Below, in pieces: positions 1 to 7,785 of a DNA stretch of 62,169 nucleotides (position 1 is the first letter of the stretch; each line of letters opens with the position of its first letter). The DNA is taken from NCBI RefSeq assembly GCF_007845675.1, contig NZ_VOBR01000041.1, positions 1-62,169 of the forward strand. Direction: 5' to 3'. A program made the position numbers and the translations under genes. This DNA comes from Lentzea tibetensis (GTDB taxonomy: Bacteria > Actinomycetota > Actinomycetes > Mycobacteriales > Pseudonocardiaceae). A model generated the notes under the pieces. That model ran no database searches. It was not told where the DNA came from and saw only the letters and a program-made list of their open reading frames with translations.

Positions 1-132
1 CACTCAGAAACCGAACGACGAGCAGCCCTGCCCAGCTGGCTGCACTTCTACAATCACCACCGAGCCCACTCAGCCATCGGAGGCAAGCCACCCATCACCC
101 GGCTGACCAACCTCCCTGGACATCACATCTAG
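1..132 (+). mobile_element. C-terminal end of a DDE transposase (IS481/IS3-type integrase core), cut by window edge
   Basis: Frame 1 is open from the first base to a TAG at 130-132. The peptide contains WLHFYNHHRAHSAIGGKPP followed by ITRLTNL, the usual end of rve-type integrase cores of IS481/IS3-like transposases, where a YN-HRPH-LGG-PP stretch follows the catalytic Glu. Only the last 43 residues are inside the window, so neither intactness nor family can be decided. No terminal inverted repeat was recognised between the stop and the next gene. Confidence 0.75.
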
Positions 133-168
133 GGAAACGAGGAACGGTACGCACGCGATGAGGTGAGC

Positions 169-1044
169 ATGGGGGATCCGGGGTTCAACCGCCGCACACT
201 TCTCGCCTCCATCGGCCTGGTGGGACTCACCGCGGCCGGGGTCGCGCTGAAGGTGTCGTCGGAGCGCTCGCCGCTGAGCGAGGCGATCAGCCACGCCGGG
301 AACGTGGCGGCCGCGACCAAGGCCGCGGTGGTCCGTTCGGAACGGGTGTTCTCGAAGGCCCGCGGCCGCGAGGTCGAGCTGGTGTTCGTGCTGCCCGCGG
401 GTGCGTCCGGCAAGCTGCCGATGTCGATCCTGCTGCACGGCCTGCACGGCGACGCCCGGCACGCCGCGATCGGCGACCTGCCCTCGGTGCTGACCAACGC
501 CGTCGCACGCGGGACGGTGCCCGCGTTCGGGTTCGTCGCGGTCGACGGCGGCAACAACTACTGGCACGAGAACGTCCCCGGCGACGACCCGATGGCCATG
601 CTGCTCGACGAGGTGCCCGGCTGGCTGCGGGAACGCGGCTACGGCGAGCCCTTCGCGTGCACCGGTGTGTCGATGGGCGGCTTCGGCGCCCTCCTGTACG
701 GCCGCCGCCGCGCCGAACGCGGTGCGCCGGTCAGCGCGGTCGCCGCGATCTCCCCCGGTCTGATCACGTCGTGGCCCGAGATGCGCAAGCGCCGCGCGTT
801 CGCCGACGAGGCCCAGTGGGCGTCGCTCGACCCGCTGCGGCACCTGGGTGGGACCGGCTCGACGCCGCTGGGTGTGTGGATCGGTGACCGCGACCGGTTC
901 GTCGAGGGGACGCGGCGGTTCATCGCGAGCGCCAAGCCCGCGGTCGGGCACGTCGGGCCCGGTGGGCACGACGACGCCTTCTACCGGTCCGTCACTCCGG
1001 ACGTGGTGCGGTTCCTCGGCCGGCACGCGAAGCGGGCCGTCTAG
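169..1044 (+). CDS. Tat-exported alpha/beta hydrolase, esterase D / antigen 85-like
   Basis: The predicted 291-residue protein begins with a twin-arginine-like signal (NRRTLLASIGLVGLTAAG), suggesting folded export. The body is a serine esterase of the esterase D / mycolyltransferase-like superfamily: oxyanion region LLHGLHGD, nucleophile elbow GVSMGGFGALLYG, a likely acid in GDRDRF and the catalytic His in GGHDDAFY. Substrate cannot be read from sequence. I chose ATG at 169 because GAGG lies five bases upstream; a GTG at 163 in frame would absorb that ribosome site. The last 18 codons are duplicated 120 bp downstream (991-1044 versus 1111-1164), a scar of a lost tandem copy. The gene is followed by a hairpin and by convergent mutM. 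Confidence 0.8.
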   Translation: MGDPGFNRRTLLASIGLVGLTAAGVALKVSSERSPLSEAISHAGNVAAATKAAVVRSERVFSKARGREVELVFVLPAGASGKLPMSILLHGLHGDARHAAIGDLPSVLTNAVARGTVPAFGFVAVDGGNNYWHENVPGDDPMAMLLDEVPGWLRERGYGEPFACTGVSMGGFGALLYGRRRAERGAPVSAVAAISPGLITSWPEMRKRRAFADEAQWASLDPLRHLGGTGSTPLGVWIGDRDRFVEGTRRFIASAKPAVGHVGPGGHDDAFYRSVTPDVVRFLGRHAKRAV

Positions 1045-1164
1045 CCCTGGGCCGCGGCTCGGGGCTCGGCGAGAACGCTCTGAGCTCGGCAAACACAGAC
1101 AACCAGCCTCGTCGCTCCGGACGCGGCACGGATCCTCGGCCAACACGCGAAGCGGGCCGTCTAA
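991..1164 (+). repeat. Direct repeat of the esterase 3' end (54 bp, period 120 bp)
   Basis: Bases 991-1044, the last 18 codons of the esterase, recur at 1111-1164 with eight mismatches and keep the reading sense: the tail PDVVRFLGRHAKRAV-stop becomes PDAARILGQHAKRAV-stop. The 66 bp between the copies show no clear homology. The simplest inference is a former tandem duplicate of which only the 3' tip remains. Confidence 0.8.
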
Positions 1165-1200
1165 CCTTCCGAGCTCACCAGTCAAGTTGGCAGGTCAGGC

Positions 1201-1246
1201 GTCGTGAGTGATTAGGAGGCCTATTGCACGCCTAATCACTCACGAC
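1201..1246. terminator. Perfect 16-bp inverted repeat between convergent esterase and mutM
   Basis: GTCGTGAGTGATTAGG at 1201-1216 is the exact reverse complement of 1231-1246, with a 14-base loop. The mutM stop (1240-1242) lies inside the right arm. There is no long T run on either side, so termination is inferred from position and symmetry only. The arms are AT-richer than the surroundings. Confidence 0.55.
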
Positions 1247-2127
1247 CTCTGACGTGCGCGAACAAGCCGTGTAGCCCGCGGCCGCGGCTGGCAGATCGGG
1301 CACGAGTACGAGGACCGGTTCATGAACGCCTCGCGGATGATCAGCGCGCCGCAGCGGCGGCACGGCTCGTTCTCCTGGCCGTAGGCGTTGAGGGACCGGT
1401 CGAAGTAGCCGGACTGGCCGTTCACGTTGACGTAGAGCGCGTCGAAGCTGGTGCCGCCCTGGTCGAGCGCCTCGTGCATGACGTCGGTGGCGTGGCTCAG
1501 CAGCTCGGCGGCCTGCGCCTTGGTCAGCTTGTCCGTCGGCCGGACGCCGTGGAGCTTGGTGCGCCAGAGTGCTTCGTCGGCGTAGATGTTGCCGATGCCG
1601 GAGACCAGGGTCTGGTCGAGCAGAGCCCGCTTGACCTCGGTCTTTCGGGCCCGGAGTGCGCGGACGGCGGCGTCGGGGCTGAACGCGGGGTCCATGGGGT
1701 CGCGCGCGATGTGGGCGACGGGTTCCGGGAGGCGGGTGCCGTCGACGTCGACGAGGTCGGCGAGTGCGAGGCCGCCGAACGTGCGCTGGTCGACGAAGCG
1801 CAGCTCAGGGCCGTCGTCGGCGAAGCGAATCCGGACGCGCAGATGTTTCTCGTCCGGGGTGTCAGATGGCTGGACCAGCATCTGGCCGCTCATGCCCAGG
1901 TGGGCGAGTATCGCGGCGTCCTCGCCGAGCTCGACCCACAGGTACTTGCCCCGTCGCTGGGCAGCGACCATCGGCAGGCCTGCGAGGCGCGCGCTGAAGT
2001 CAGCGGCGCCCGGCAGGTGCCTGCGAATGGCTCTTGGATGCAGCACCTCCACATCGGAAATCACCCGATTGGAGACATGCTTGTCTAGGCCGCGGCGGAC
2101 TACCTCGACCTCTGGAAGTTCGGGCAC
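1240..2127 (-). CDS. mutM: Formamidopyrimidine-DNA glycosylase (Fpg/MutM)
   Basis: This bifunctional glycosylase/AP lyase removes oxidised purines such as 8-oxoguanine. The mature N terminus [13 protein letters not shown] carries the catalytic Pro next to the initiator and the Glu pair. The C terminus has the FPG zinc finger CRRCG...CPICQ. The length, 295 residues, fits the family. I start at GTG 2127, which places Pro second as catalysis requires; the frame remains open upstream to 2205 but that would bury the catalytic Pro. It follows rnc and a small ORF on the same strand with one base between, as in the conserved actinobacterial rnc-fpg cluster. The stop codon lies inside a 16-bp inverted repeat. 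Confidence 0.95.
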   Translation of the reverse strand: MPELPEVEVVRRGLDKHVSNRVISDVEVLHPRAIRRHLPGAADFSARLAGLPMVAAQRRGKYLWVELGEDAAILAHLGMSGQMLVQPSDTPDEKHLRVRIRFADDGPELRFVDQRTFGGLALADLVDVDGTRLPEPVAHIARDPMDPAFSPDAAVRALRARKTEVKRALLDQTLVSGIGNIYADEALWRTKLHGVRPTDKLTKAQAAELLSHATDVMHEALDQGGTSFDALYVNVNGQSGYFDRSLNAYGQENEPCRRCGALIIREAFMNRSSYSCPICQPRPRATRLVRARQRS

Positions 2128-2128
2128 C

Positions 2129-2320
2129 TCAGTCTTCGGACGAAGCCTCGTCCGGCGCGTCGATGACCGCGGCCTGCGGCTTCGTCGGCTTGAGCACCCA
2201 TACACCCGCGCGGCTGTGGTCCCTCACCAGCACGAGGCCCTGAATGCCCCCACTGCGGCTGGCGTTGACCGGGCCCCGTGCGGGACGGCGGCGGTTGGTG
2301 CGATACCTGGTGGCATACAT
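2129..2320 (-). CDS. Small hypothetical basic protein between rnc and mutM
   Basis: The 63-codon frame starts at ATG 2320, ten bases after the rnc stop, and ends one base before the mutM GTG. That spacing is what a translationally coupled gene would have. The product is Arg-rich at the N terminus ([13 protein letters not shown]), hydrophobic in the middle ([18 protein letters not shown]) and acidic at the end. I do not recognise the family. It could be a genuine small DNA- or RNA-binding protein or chance packing; the exact fit between its neighbours argues mildly for a gene. Confidence 0.5.
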   Translation of the reverse strand: MYATRYRTNRRRPARGPVNASRSGGIQGLVLVRDHSRAGVWVLKPTKPQAAVIDAPDEASSED

Positions 2321-2330
2321 CGCGTTGTCT

Positions 2331-3134
2331 CTAGTCTTCCTCGGTTGGGGAGCTCCCTGGCGTCACCGAGGCGCCATTCTGCCCGTTCGAGGACGCAGCC
2401 GACTCCTGCTCGGCTTGCACCCTCTCCGACAGAACATGATAGGCGGCTTCGGCCGCCTTCTGCTCGGCTTCCTTCTTGGTGCGCCCATCGCCCTTGCCAT
2501 AGGCCTGCCCACCGACGAGCACCGTTGCGGTGAACTCCTTGCGGTGGTCCGGCCCCTGGTCGTCGACCTTGTACTCGGGTACACCGAGGGCGGCCTGGGC
2601 GGTGAGTTCCTGCAGGCTGGTCTTCCAGTCCAGGCCGGCCCCGAGAAGAGGGGCCTTGGCCAGCAGCGGATCGAACAGCCGGTGAACCAACGTTCGTGCG
2701 GTATCAATACCCCACTGCAGGTACACCGCACCGATGACGGCCTCGAGACCGTCCGCGAGGATGCTCGCCTTGTCCCTGCCACCGGTCAGTTCCTCGCCGC
2801 GACCGAGCAACAGGTGCGCTCCCAGTCCACCATCTCCGAGGTTACGCGCAACTCCAGCCAGTGCGTGCATGTTCACCACGCTGGCCCTGAGCTTCGCGAG
2901 CTGACCTTCGGGCAGGTCGGGATGGGTGCAGTAGAGGTGGTCCGTGACCACCAGGCCCAGCACCGCGTCTCCGAGGAACTCGAGACGCTCGTTCGGCGGC
3001 AATCCGCCGTTCTCGTACGCGTAGGACCGATGGGTCAGGGCGAGCACGAGCAGCTCGGCGTCCAGGTGGACGCCGAGCGCTTCGAGCAAAGGCGCACGAT
3101 CAGCTGCCTGACCGCGCGGCGACCTTCCCCCCAC
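2331..3134 (-). CDS. rnc: Ribonuclease III
   Basis: This endonuclease cleaves double-stranded RNA in rRNA and mRNA processing. The RNase III signature [14 protein letters not shown] is present with the distal metal ligands ([20 protein letters not shown]). A C-terminal dsRNA-binding domain follows ([12 protein letters not shown]...[16 protein letters not shown]) and then a roughly 25-residue low-complexity tail. With GTG 3134 as start the protein has 267 residues, normal for actinobacteria. The frame is open far upstream but that part overlaps rpmF. The ribosome site is weak, so the start is inferred from family length. It lies 17 bases after rpmF in the DUF177-rpmF-rnc-mutM cluster. Confidence 0.93.
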   Translation of the reverse strand: MGGRSPRGQAADRAPLLEALGVHLDAELLVLALTHRSYAYENGGLPPNERLEFLGDAVLGLVVTDHLYCTHPDLPEGQLAKLRASVVNMHALAGVARNLGDGGLGAHLLLGRGEELTGGRDKASILADGLEAVIGAVYLQWGIDTARTLVHRLFDPLLAKAPLLGAGLDWKTSLQELTAQAALGVPEYKVDDQGPDHRKEFTATVLVGGQAYGKGDGRTKKEAEQKAAEAAYHVLSERVQAEQESAASSNGQNGASVTPGSSPTEED

Positions 3135-3151
3135 TACTGAGCCGAGGAGAT

Positions 3152-3334
3152 TCAGGCCGGCTGAACGACGTTGCGGCCAGCGTACTGACCACAAGCCGGG
3201 CAGGCGACGTGCTGCGGCTTCGGCTGCTTGCACGCCTTGTTCTGGCACGCAACCAGGTGCACGGCAGACGTCTTCCACTGGGCGCGGCGCGAGCGCGTGT
3301 TCGAGCGCGACATCTTCCGCTTCGGGACGGCCAC
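3152..3334 (-). CDS. rpmF: 50S ribosomal protein L32 (zinc-binding form)
   Basis: The 60-residue product begins [20 protein letters not shown], typical of L32, and has the four-cysteine zinc ribbon (ACQNKAC...ACPACG). It is a structural protein of the large ribosomal subunit. It starts two bases after the DUF177 gene, an association common across bacteria (yceD-rpmF), so co-transcription and probably coupled translation are expected. Confidence 0.97.
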   Translation of the reverse strand: MAVPKRKMSRSNTRSRRAQWKTSAVHLVACQNKACKQPKPQHVACPACGQYAGRNVVQPA

Positions 3335-3336
3335 GA

Positions 3337-3918
3337 CTAGTTCTCCTCGTTGTTGTCACCACTGAGCCGCTCTTGCAACGCGGCCCAGCGAGGGTCAATC
3401 GTCTCATGCCCGTGGTTGGGCCCAAGCTCCGCCCGCCTGCCTCCGCACTCGGAGCAGAGCCCCTGGCAGTCCGGCGTGCAGAGCGGCACCTGCGGCAACG
3501 CGAGAACGATTGCGTCCCGCACCACAGGCTCGAGGTCGATCAGATCGTCAACGATCCGACTGACCTCGTCTTCATCAGTGGTCTCGTCCGTCGTGCTGTC
3601 CGGATACGCGTACAGCTCCGTCAGCACCACCTCGACCTCGTCGGAGAGCGGCTCGAGACAACGCGAGCACTCCCCGGTGACGGTGGTCTTCGCGGAACCC
3701 GTGACCAGCACGCCTTCCACTACCGACTCCGTCAGCAGGTCGAGTTCGATCTCCCCGCCTTCCGGCACCGCGATCACGCCTTCAAGGCCAACGCCCTCCG
3801 CGGGAACCGACCTCTTGACGGGTCGGCTGGAGCCCGCTCGACGACCGAGCTCCCTGGTGTCGATGACCCAGGGACCGGTTGCTGTGGGACGCGTGGACGC
3901 GTGGCGATATTTAGACAT
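3337..3918 (-). CDS. DUF177/YceD family protein
   Basis: This 193-residue protein has the DUF177 core: an N-terminal basic stretch, the central [18 protein letters not shown] with a Cys pair, an acidic segment ([14 protein letters not shown]), and the second half [28 protein letters not shown], with a Cys cluster. Homologues are linked to 23S rRNA accumulation and precede rpmF almost universally, as here. ATG 3918 is the only sensible start; its upstream ribosome site is weak. It is probably the first gene of the leftward operon running through mutM, since a 166-bp gap separates it from sepIVA. Confidence 0.9.
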   Translation of the reverse strand: MSKYRHASTRPTATGPWVIDTRELGRRAGSSRPVKRSVPAEGVGLEGVIAVPEGGEIELDLLTESVVEGVLVTGSAKTTVTGECSRCLEPLSDEVEVVLTELYAYPDSTTDETTDEDEVSRIVDDLIDLEPVVRDAIVLALPQVPLCTPDCQGLCSECGGRRAELGPNHGHETIDPRWAALQERLSGDNNEEN

Positions 3919-4084
3919 AATCGTGGTTTTGCTGGCGGGGACCTACCACGTCCAGCCGGTCCAGGGTACGGGACAAGTGGGTCAGGCGTGAAATCGCCAG
4001 GTGATCGCACCTGAATGTGTGCCCAAGCCCACTCGACCGGCAGGTTCCCGGAGAGGGACAGTCCGCCGAACGGGCGATGCCGGG

Positions 4085-4801
4085 TCAGTCGTGGTAGTCG
4101 AACGGAGCAGCCGCACCGGCCACGGCGGGCCCGCGCAGGTGCGAACGCCCCTTGCCGACCGACCGCAGCGTGTGGGCGAGCAGGTCCTCGAAGTCGGCCA
4201 GCTTGGAGTCGACGTACGCGTCGCACTCGTTGCGCAACCGGATCGACTCGGACTGAGCGGCGTCGAGCACCCGCGCCGACTCGGCGTGAGCGGCCCGCAC
4301 GACCTCGGTCTCGTTGAGCAACCGGGTCTGCTCGGCCCGGCCCTCCTCGGTGGCGCGCTCGTAGTTGGCCCGCCCGGCCTGGACCATCCGGTCCGCCTCG
4401 GCGTGCGCGCGCCCCACCAGCTCGTCGTACTCCTGACGACCCGCGGACACCGTGCGCTCGGACTGCTCCTCCGCCTCGGCGACCATGCGCTCCGCGCGGG
4501 AGCGGGCGTCGGACAGCATGCGCTCGGCCTCGGCCTGCGCCTCGGCGAGGATGCGGTCGGCGTCGGCGCGGGCCTTGGAGACGCCCGCCTCCGCCTCGTG
4601 CTTCGCCTTGCCGACCATCTCGTCGCGGTGGTCGAGCACGTCCTGCGCGTCGTCGAGCTCGGCAGGGATCGCGTCGCGCACGTCGTCGAGCAGTTCGAGG
4701 ACGTCCCCTCGCGGCACGACGCAACCCGAGGTCATCGGGACGCCGCGCGCTTCCTCGACGATGGTGACCAATTCGTCGAGGGCCTCGAACACCCGGTACA
4801 C
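4085..4801 (-). CDS. sepIVA: SepIVA-like DivIVA-domain septation protein
   Basis: The 238-residue protein starts VYRVFEALDELVTIVEEARGVPM, a DivIVA-type N-terminal segment, and continues as a nearly uninterrupted coiled coil (AEAGVSKARADADRILAEAQ and similar heptads, roughly residues 65-200), ending in a glycine/alanine tail. In mycobacteria the gene next to DUF177-rnc (Rv2927c) encodes SepIVA, an essential septation factor; position and architecture match. I chose GTG 4801 because GAGGAG lies seven bases upstream, although the frame is open to 4879. It would act at the septum or pole beneath the membrane. It is separated from the upstream RNase gene by a strong terminator. Confidence 0.82.
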   Translation of the reverse strand: MYRVFEALDELVTIVEEARGVPMTSGCVVPRGDVLELLDDVRDAIPAELDDAQDVLDHRDEMVGKAKHEAEAGVSKARADADRILAEAQAEAERMLSDARSRAERMVAEAEEQSERTVSAGRQEYDELVGRAHAEADRMVQAGRANYERATEEGRAEQTRLLNETEVVRAAHAESARVLDAAQSESIRLRNECDAYVDSKLADFEDLLAHTLRSVGKGRSHLRGPAVAGAAAPFDYHD

Positions 4802-4833
4802 GTCACACTCCTCTGTTGATCCCGCAATAGTTT

Positions 4834-4872
4834 GCCCTGCCGATCTCCCCCGATCGGGGACATCGGCAGGGC
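4834..4872 (-). terminator. Intrinsic terminator of the secreted RNase gene
   Basis: GCCCTGCCGAT (4834-4844) pairs perfectly with 4862-4872, and a second inner stem TCCCC/GGGGA closes a five-base loop. It begins ten bases after the leftward RNase stop. On the minus strand the stem is followed by a short AT-rich stretch rather than a long T run. Confidence 0.75.
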
Positions 4873-4882
4873 GTGTCAAGTA

Positions 4883-5290
4883 TTAGCGAGAGATGTCCAC
4901 GAGCACGAAGCTCGCGTAGTGGTCCGCCGTGTAGAAGTAGAGCTTCGGCGAGGCGTTGCCGGTGACGATCCGCCGTGCCCCGCGAGTGGAGCTGCCGGGC
5001 GTCTTGACCGTGTACTCCTTGTAGTAGCCCGACGCGCACAGCGGCAGGATCCGCTCGCGGTTGCCGAACGTCTGGTTGTCCTGCGGGAACGGGTAGGGCC
5101 CGCCGCGCTGGATCAGGCGGACGGTGTCGGTGGCCTGTGCAGGCAGGCTCGACAGCGCCCTCTTGGTGAAGCCCGAGGTGTTGCCGCATGCCGCCTGGGC
5201 GGACGCGCTGGTGACCGGGGCGATGAGGGCGAACAGGGTGATGAGCAGTGCCAGCAAGGTCTTTGCTGGACGCAGGGTGATGTGGCTCAT
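4883..5290 (-). CDS. Secreted guanyl-specific ribonuclease (RNase Sa / N1-T1 family)
   Basis: The 135-residue protein has a Sec signal peptide (TLLALLITLFALIAPVTSASA, cleavage expected near residue 31) and then the microbial RNase domain. Catalytic elements are visible: the Glu in FGNRERILPLCASGYYKEYTV, the Arg pair in RGARRIVTGN and the C-terminal His in YTADHYASFVLVD. Two cysteines (ACGN and PLCAS) probably make the disulphide of RNase Sa. It cleaves RNA after guanosine outside the cell. No barstar-type inhibitor is encoded next to it. Flanking genes are unrelated housekeeping genes, so it is probably monocistronic; a strong hairpin follows its stop. Confidence 0.9.
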   Translation of the reverse strand: MSHITLRPAKTLLALLITLFALIAPVTSASAQAACGNTSGFTKRALSSLPAQATDTVRLIQRGGPYPFPQDNQTFGNRERILPLCASGYYKEYTVKTPGSSTRGARRIVTGNASPKLYFYTADHYASFVLVDISR

Positions 5291-5352
5291 ACGAGTGAAA
5301 CGTACTCACATCGTGCAACGCTGACATTAACCAACAGTGACCAGGGGGGCGC

Positions 5353-5580
5353 ATGGAGCTCACGATCAGGCGCGCCACCAGGGAGGACCTGGTGCACCGC
5401 GACCACCGCGACCAGGGTGTCGGCAGGCAGCTCGTGGCCCGCGCGATCGAGGAGGCGAAGGCCAGGCGCGCGGGCATCGTCCGCCTCACGAGCCACACCT
5501 CGCGCGAGAACGCCCACCGCTTCTACGAGAGGCTCGGGTTCACCGCGGAGCACATCGGCATGAAGCTGGAGCTGGCATGA
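5353..5580 (+). pseudogene. Internally deleted GNAT acetyltransferase copy
   Basis: This 75-codon frame is a paralogue of the next gene with the middle removed in frame. Its start MELTIRRATREDL matches the downstream MKIRRATQHDV. It then jumps to DQGVGRQLVARAIEEAKARRAG, the acetyl-CoA loop region, and finishes normally with ENAHRFYERLGFTAEHIGMKLEL. About 68 residues, including strands 2-4 of the GNAT fold, are missing. The frame itself is intact and its stop overlaps the next start as TGA in ATGA, so a short protein is probably still made. It could bind CoA poorly at best. Confidence 0.75.
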
Positions 5581-6017
5581 AGATCAGGCGCGCGACGCAG
5601 CACGACGTGGACGCCATCGTGGCGATGCTCGCGAACGACCCGCTGGGCGCCACCCGCGAATCCCCTGGTGACCCGAGCTACCAGGACGCCTTCAAGCGGC
5701 TCGACGATGACCCGCACCAGTACCTCGCCGTCGCTGAGAAGAACGGCGAGGTCGTCGGCACGCTCCAGCTCACGTTCACCAGCGGCCTGTCCCGCAGGGG
5801 CATGACCCGCGCGACGATCGAGGCCGTGCGGGTGCGCGACGACCAGCGCGGCGAAGGGCTCGGCCAGCAGCTCGTCGAGTGGGCCCTCGGAGAGGCGCGC
5901 GCACGGGGAGCGGGCCTCGTCCAGCTCACCACGGACGCGTCACGGGAGGACGCGCACCGGTTCTACGAGCGGCTCGGGTTCGTGGCGAGCCACGTCGGGA
6001 TGAGGCTGAACCTCTAG
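5577..6017 (+). CDS. GNAT-family N-acetyltransferase
   Basis: The 146-residue protein has the full GNAT fold: N-terminal MKIRRATQHDVDAIVAML, strand 4 ATIEAVRVRDDQRGEG, the pyrophosphate-binding loop RGEGLGQQLVEWALGEAR and the C-terminal HRFYERLGFVASHVGMRL. It transfers acetyl from acetyl-CoA to an amine, but the substrate is unknown. The start ATG 5577 overlaps the stop of the deleted paralogue by the ATGA arrangement, implying coupled translation. Its stop overlaps the convergent coaD stop by four bases. Confidence 0.85.
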   Translation: MKIRRATQHDVDAIVAMLANDPLGATRESPGDPSYQDAFKRLDDDPHQYLAVAEKNGEVVGTLQLTFTSGLSRRGMTRATIEAVRVRDDQRGEGLGQQLVEWALGEARARGAGLVQLTTDASREDAHRFYERLGFVASHVGMRLNL

Positions 6018-6496
6018 CGGGTCTCGGCCAGCCGCTGCTGCAGCCGCTGCTCCACCTGGGGCGGCAGCAGGGAGGAGACGTCGCCGCCGTAGGTGGCGAC
6101 CTCCTTCACCAGCGACGACGCCAGGTAGCTGTACAGCGGGTTGGTCGGCATGAACAGCGTGTCGACCCCGGTGAGCTGGTGGTTCATCTGCGCCATCTGC
6201 AGCTCGTAGTCGTAGTCGCTGACCGCGCGGAGGCCCTTCACGATCGCCTGGATGTCGTTCTCGCGGCAGTAGTCGACCAGCAGGCCGTGCCACGAGTCGA
6301 TGCGCACGTTCGGCCACTGCTTGGTGCAGTCGCGCAGCATGTCCATCCGCTCCTCGACCGAGAAGAGGGTGCGCTTGTTCTTGTTGATCATCACGGCGAC
6401 GACGACCTCGTCGAAGAGCTTCGCCGCTCTTTCGACGATGTCCAGATGGCCGTTGGTGACCGGGTCGTAGGAGCCGGGGGTCACGGCACGCGTCAT
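6014..6496 (-). CDS. coaD: Phosphopantetheine adenylyltransferase
   Basis: This enzyme adenylates 4'-phosphopantetheine to dephospho-CoA, the penultimate step of CoA synthesis. The nucleotidyltransferase motif TPGSYDPVTNGHLDIVERA (T/HxGH type) is at residues 6-24. The other active-site segments are present: NKNKRTLFSVEERMDML, VKGLRAVSDYDYELQMAQMN and SSLVKEVATYGGDVSSLLP. The length of 160 residues is standard. It follows rsmD in the conserved rsmD-coaD arrangement, with a 52-bp gap. Confidence 0.96.
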   Translation of the reverse strand: MTRAVTPGSYDPVTNGHLDIVERAAKLFDEVVVAVMINKNKRTLFSVEERMDMLRDCTKQWPNVRIDSWHGLLVDYCRENDIQAIVKGLRAVSDYDYELQMAQMNHQLTGVDTLFMPTNPLYSYLASSLVKEVATYGGDVSSLLPPQVEQRLQQRLAETR

Positions 6497-6548
6497 GGCC
6501 GGACGGTAGCACCCGATCGGACGCGCCCAGGCGGGTGCGTGTTCCGCA

Positions 6549-7097
6549 TCACGCCTGCGCCCAGTACAGCGTCGTATCTCCGTAACGCTTGGCGCGCAAC
6601 GGTTCTACTCCATCCGGCCACGGCGGTTCCGCGCTGCGGGCATCGCGTTCCACGATGAGAACAGTGCCCGCTGCCACCCGTTCGTTGGAAACCAACGCGG
6701 TGAGCACGCTCCCGATCGCCGCGTCCTTCACCGCGTACGGCGGGTCCGCGAAGACCAGGTCGAACGCCTCGCCGGGAGTGGCGCAGAACGCCTCGGCCGT
6801 GCGGTTCACCACGGTCACGCCGGACAGTCCGAGCTCGCGCGCGTTGCCCTTCAGCACGTCCGCCGCGCGCCGGTCCGACTCCACGAAGGTCGCCGACGCG
6901 GCTCCGCGCGACAGGGCCTCGAACCCGAGCGCTCCCGACCCCGCGTAGAGGTCGAGCACGCGCAGGCCGTCGAGGCCCACCACTGCCTCCAGCGAGCTGA
7001 ACAACGCCTCGCGCACGCGATCCGACGTGGGCCGGGTGCCCTTCGGAGGCACCTTCAGCCGACGTCCGCCGGCGCTGCCGGCCACGATGCGTGTCAC
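6549..7097 (-). CDS. rsmD: 16S rRNA (guanine966-N2)-methyltransferase
   Basis: This SAM-dependent methyltransferase modifies G966 of 16S rRNA. Visible motifs are the N-terminal TRIVAGSAGGRRLKVP, the RsmD segment GTRPTSDRVREALFSSL, the SAM loop VLDLYAGSGALGFEALSRG and the catalytic VFADPPY. I start at GTG 7097, giving 182 residues; upstream codons in the frame do not match the family. It begins four bases after the SDR stop, so it is probably the distal part of the same transcript, followed by coaD. Confidence 0.95.
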   Translation of the reverse strand: MTRIVAGSAGGRRLKVPPKGTRPTSDRVREALFSSLEAVVGLDGLRVLDLYAGSGALGFEALSRGAASATFVESDRRAADVLKGNARELGLSGVTVVNRTAEAFCATPGEAFDLVFADPPYAVKDAAIGSVLTALVSNERVAAGTVLIVERDARSAEPPWPDGVEPLRAKRYGDTTLYWAQA

Positions 7098-7101
7098 GCG
7101 C

Positions 7102-7785
7102 CTATCGTCCCAGGTGCGCTCCGCCGTTGACGGCCAGCACCTGCCCGGTGATGTGCCCCGCACCGGGAGAAGCGAGGAACGCCACGAGCTTCGCCACGTC
7201 GTCCGGCGTGCCCGCGCGACCGTTCTTCGTCTGGGAGACCAGCATCTCCAGCCGCGACGACGTCATCTTGCCGCCGAAGAACTCGGTGTCGACGATCAGG
7301 CCGGGCGACACGACGTTGGCCGTGATGCCGCGCGGCCCGAGCTCGGTGGCGAGATCAGCCGTCCACGCCTCCACCGCCGCCTTCGCCGCGCCGTAGCTGC
7401 CGCCGCCGCGCCGGCCGGCGATGGAGCCGATGGTGATCACGCGACCGTTCTCCGCCAGCCGGGGTTCGAGCGCGGCGGTCACGAGCACCGCGCTGACCAC
7501 GTTCGACTCGTAGTTCGCGAGCCACTGCTCCTTCAGGCTGTCCCGCGTGACGGCGCCGCCCGCGTTGTTGACCAGCACGTCGACCGACGCAGGCAGCTCG
7601 GCCAGCGCCGCGTCCACGGCTTCCGGCGAGGTCGCGTCGAACGCGACCGCCCGCACACCGGGCACCTGCGCCAGCACGTCCGCCCGCCTGCCGGTGATCA
7701 CGACGTCAACGCCCTGACCAGCCAGTTCCACCGCGATGGCCTTGCCGATACCGGTGCCGCCACCGGTCACGACCGCAGTCCGCAC
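7102..7785 (-). CDS. Short-chain dehydrogenase/reductase (SDR)
   Basis: The 227-residue protein is a classical SDR: TGGGTGIGKA nucleotide-binding motif near the N terminus, NNAGG, catalytic Ser in ITIGSIAG, and the active-site YGAAKAAVEAW (YxxxK). The C-terminal HITGQVLAVNGG is typical of FabG-like members. The Asp in AFDATSPEA suggests how the cofactor adenine is sensed, but NAD versus NADP cannot be fixed. GTG 7785 is the start that gives a normal N terminus; it overlaps the end of the arginase-like gene by 19 bases. Substrate is unknown. The neighbours rsmD and coaD do not suggest a pathway. Confidence 0.88.
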   Translation of the reverse strand: MRTAVVTGGGTGIGKAIAVELAGQGVDVVITGRRADVLAQVPGVRAVAFDATSPEAVDAALAELPASVDVLVNNAGGAVTRDSLKEQWLANYESNVVSAVLVTAALEPRLAENGRVITIGSIAGRRGGGSYGAAKAAVEAWTADLATELGPRGITANVVSPGLIVDTEFFGGKMTSSRLEMLVSQTKNGRAGTPDDVAKLVAFLASPGAGHITGQVLAVNGGAHLGR

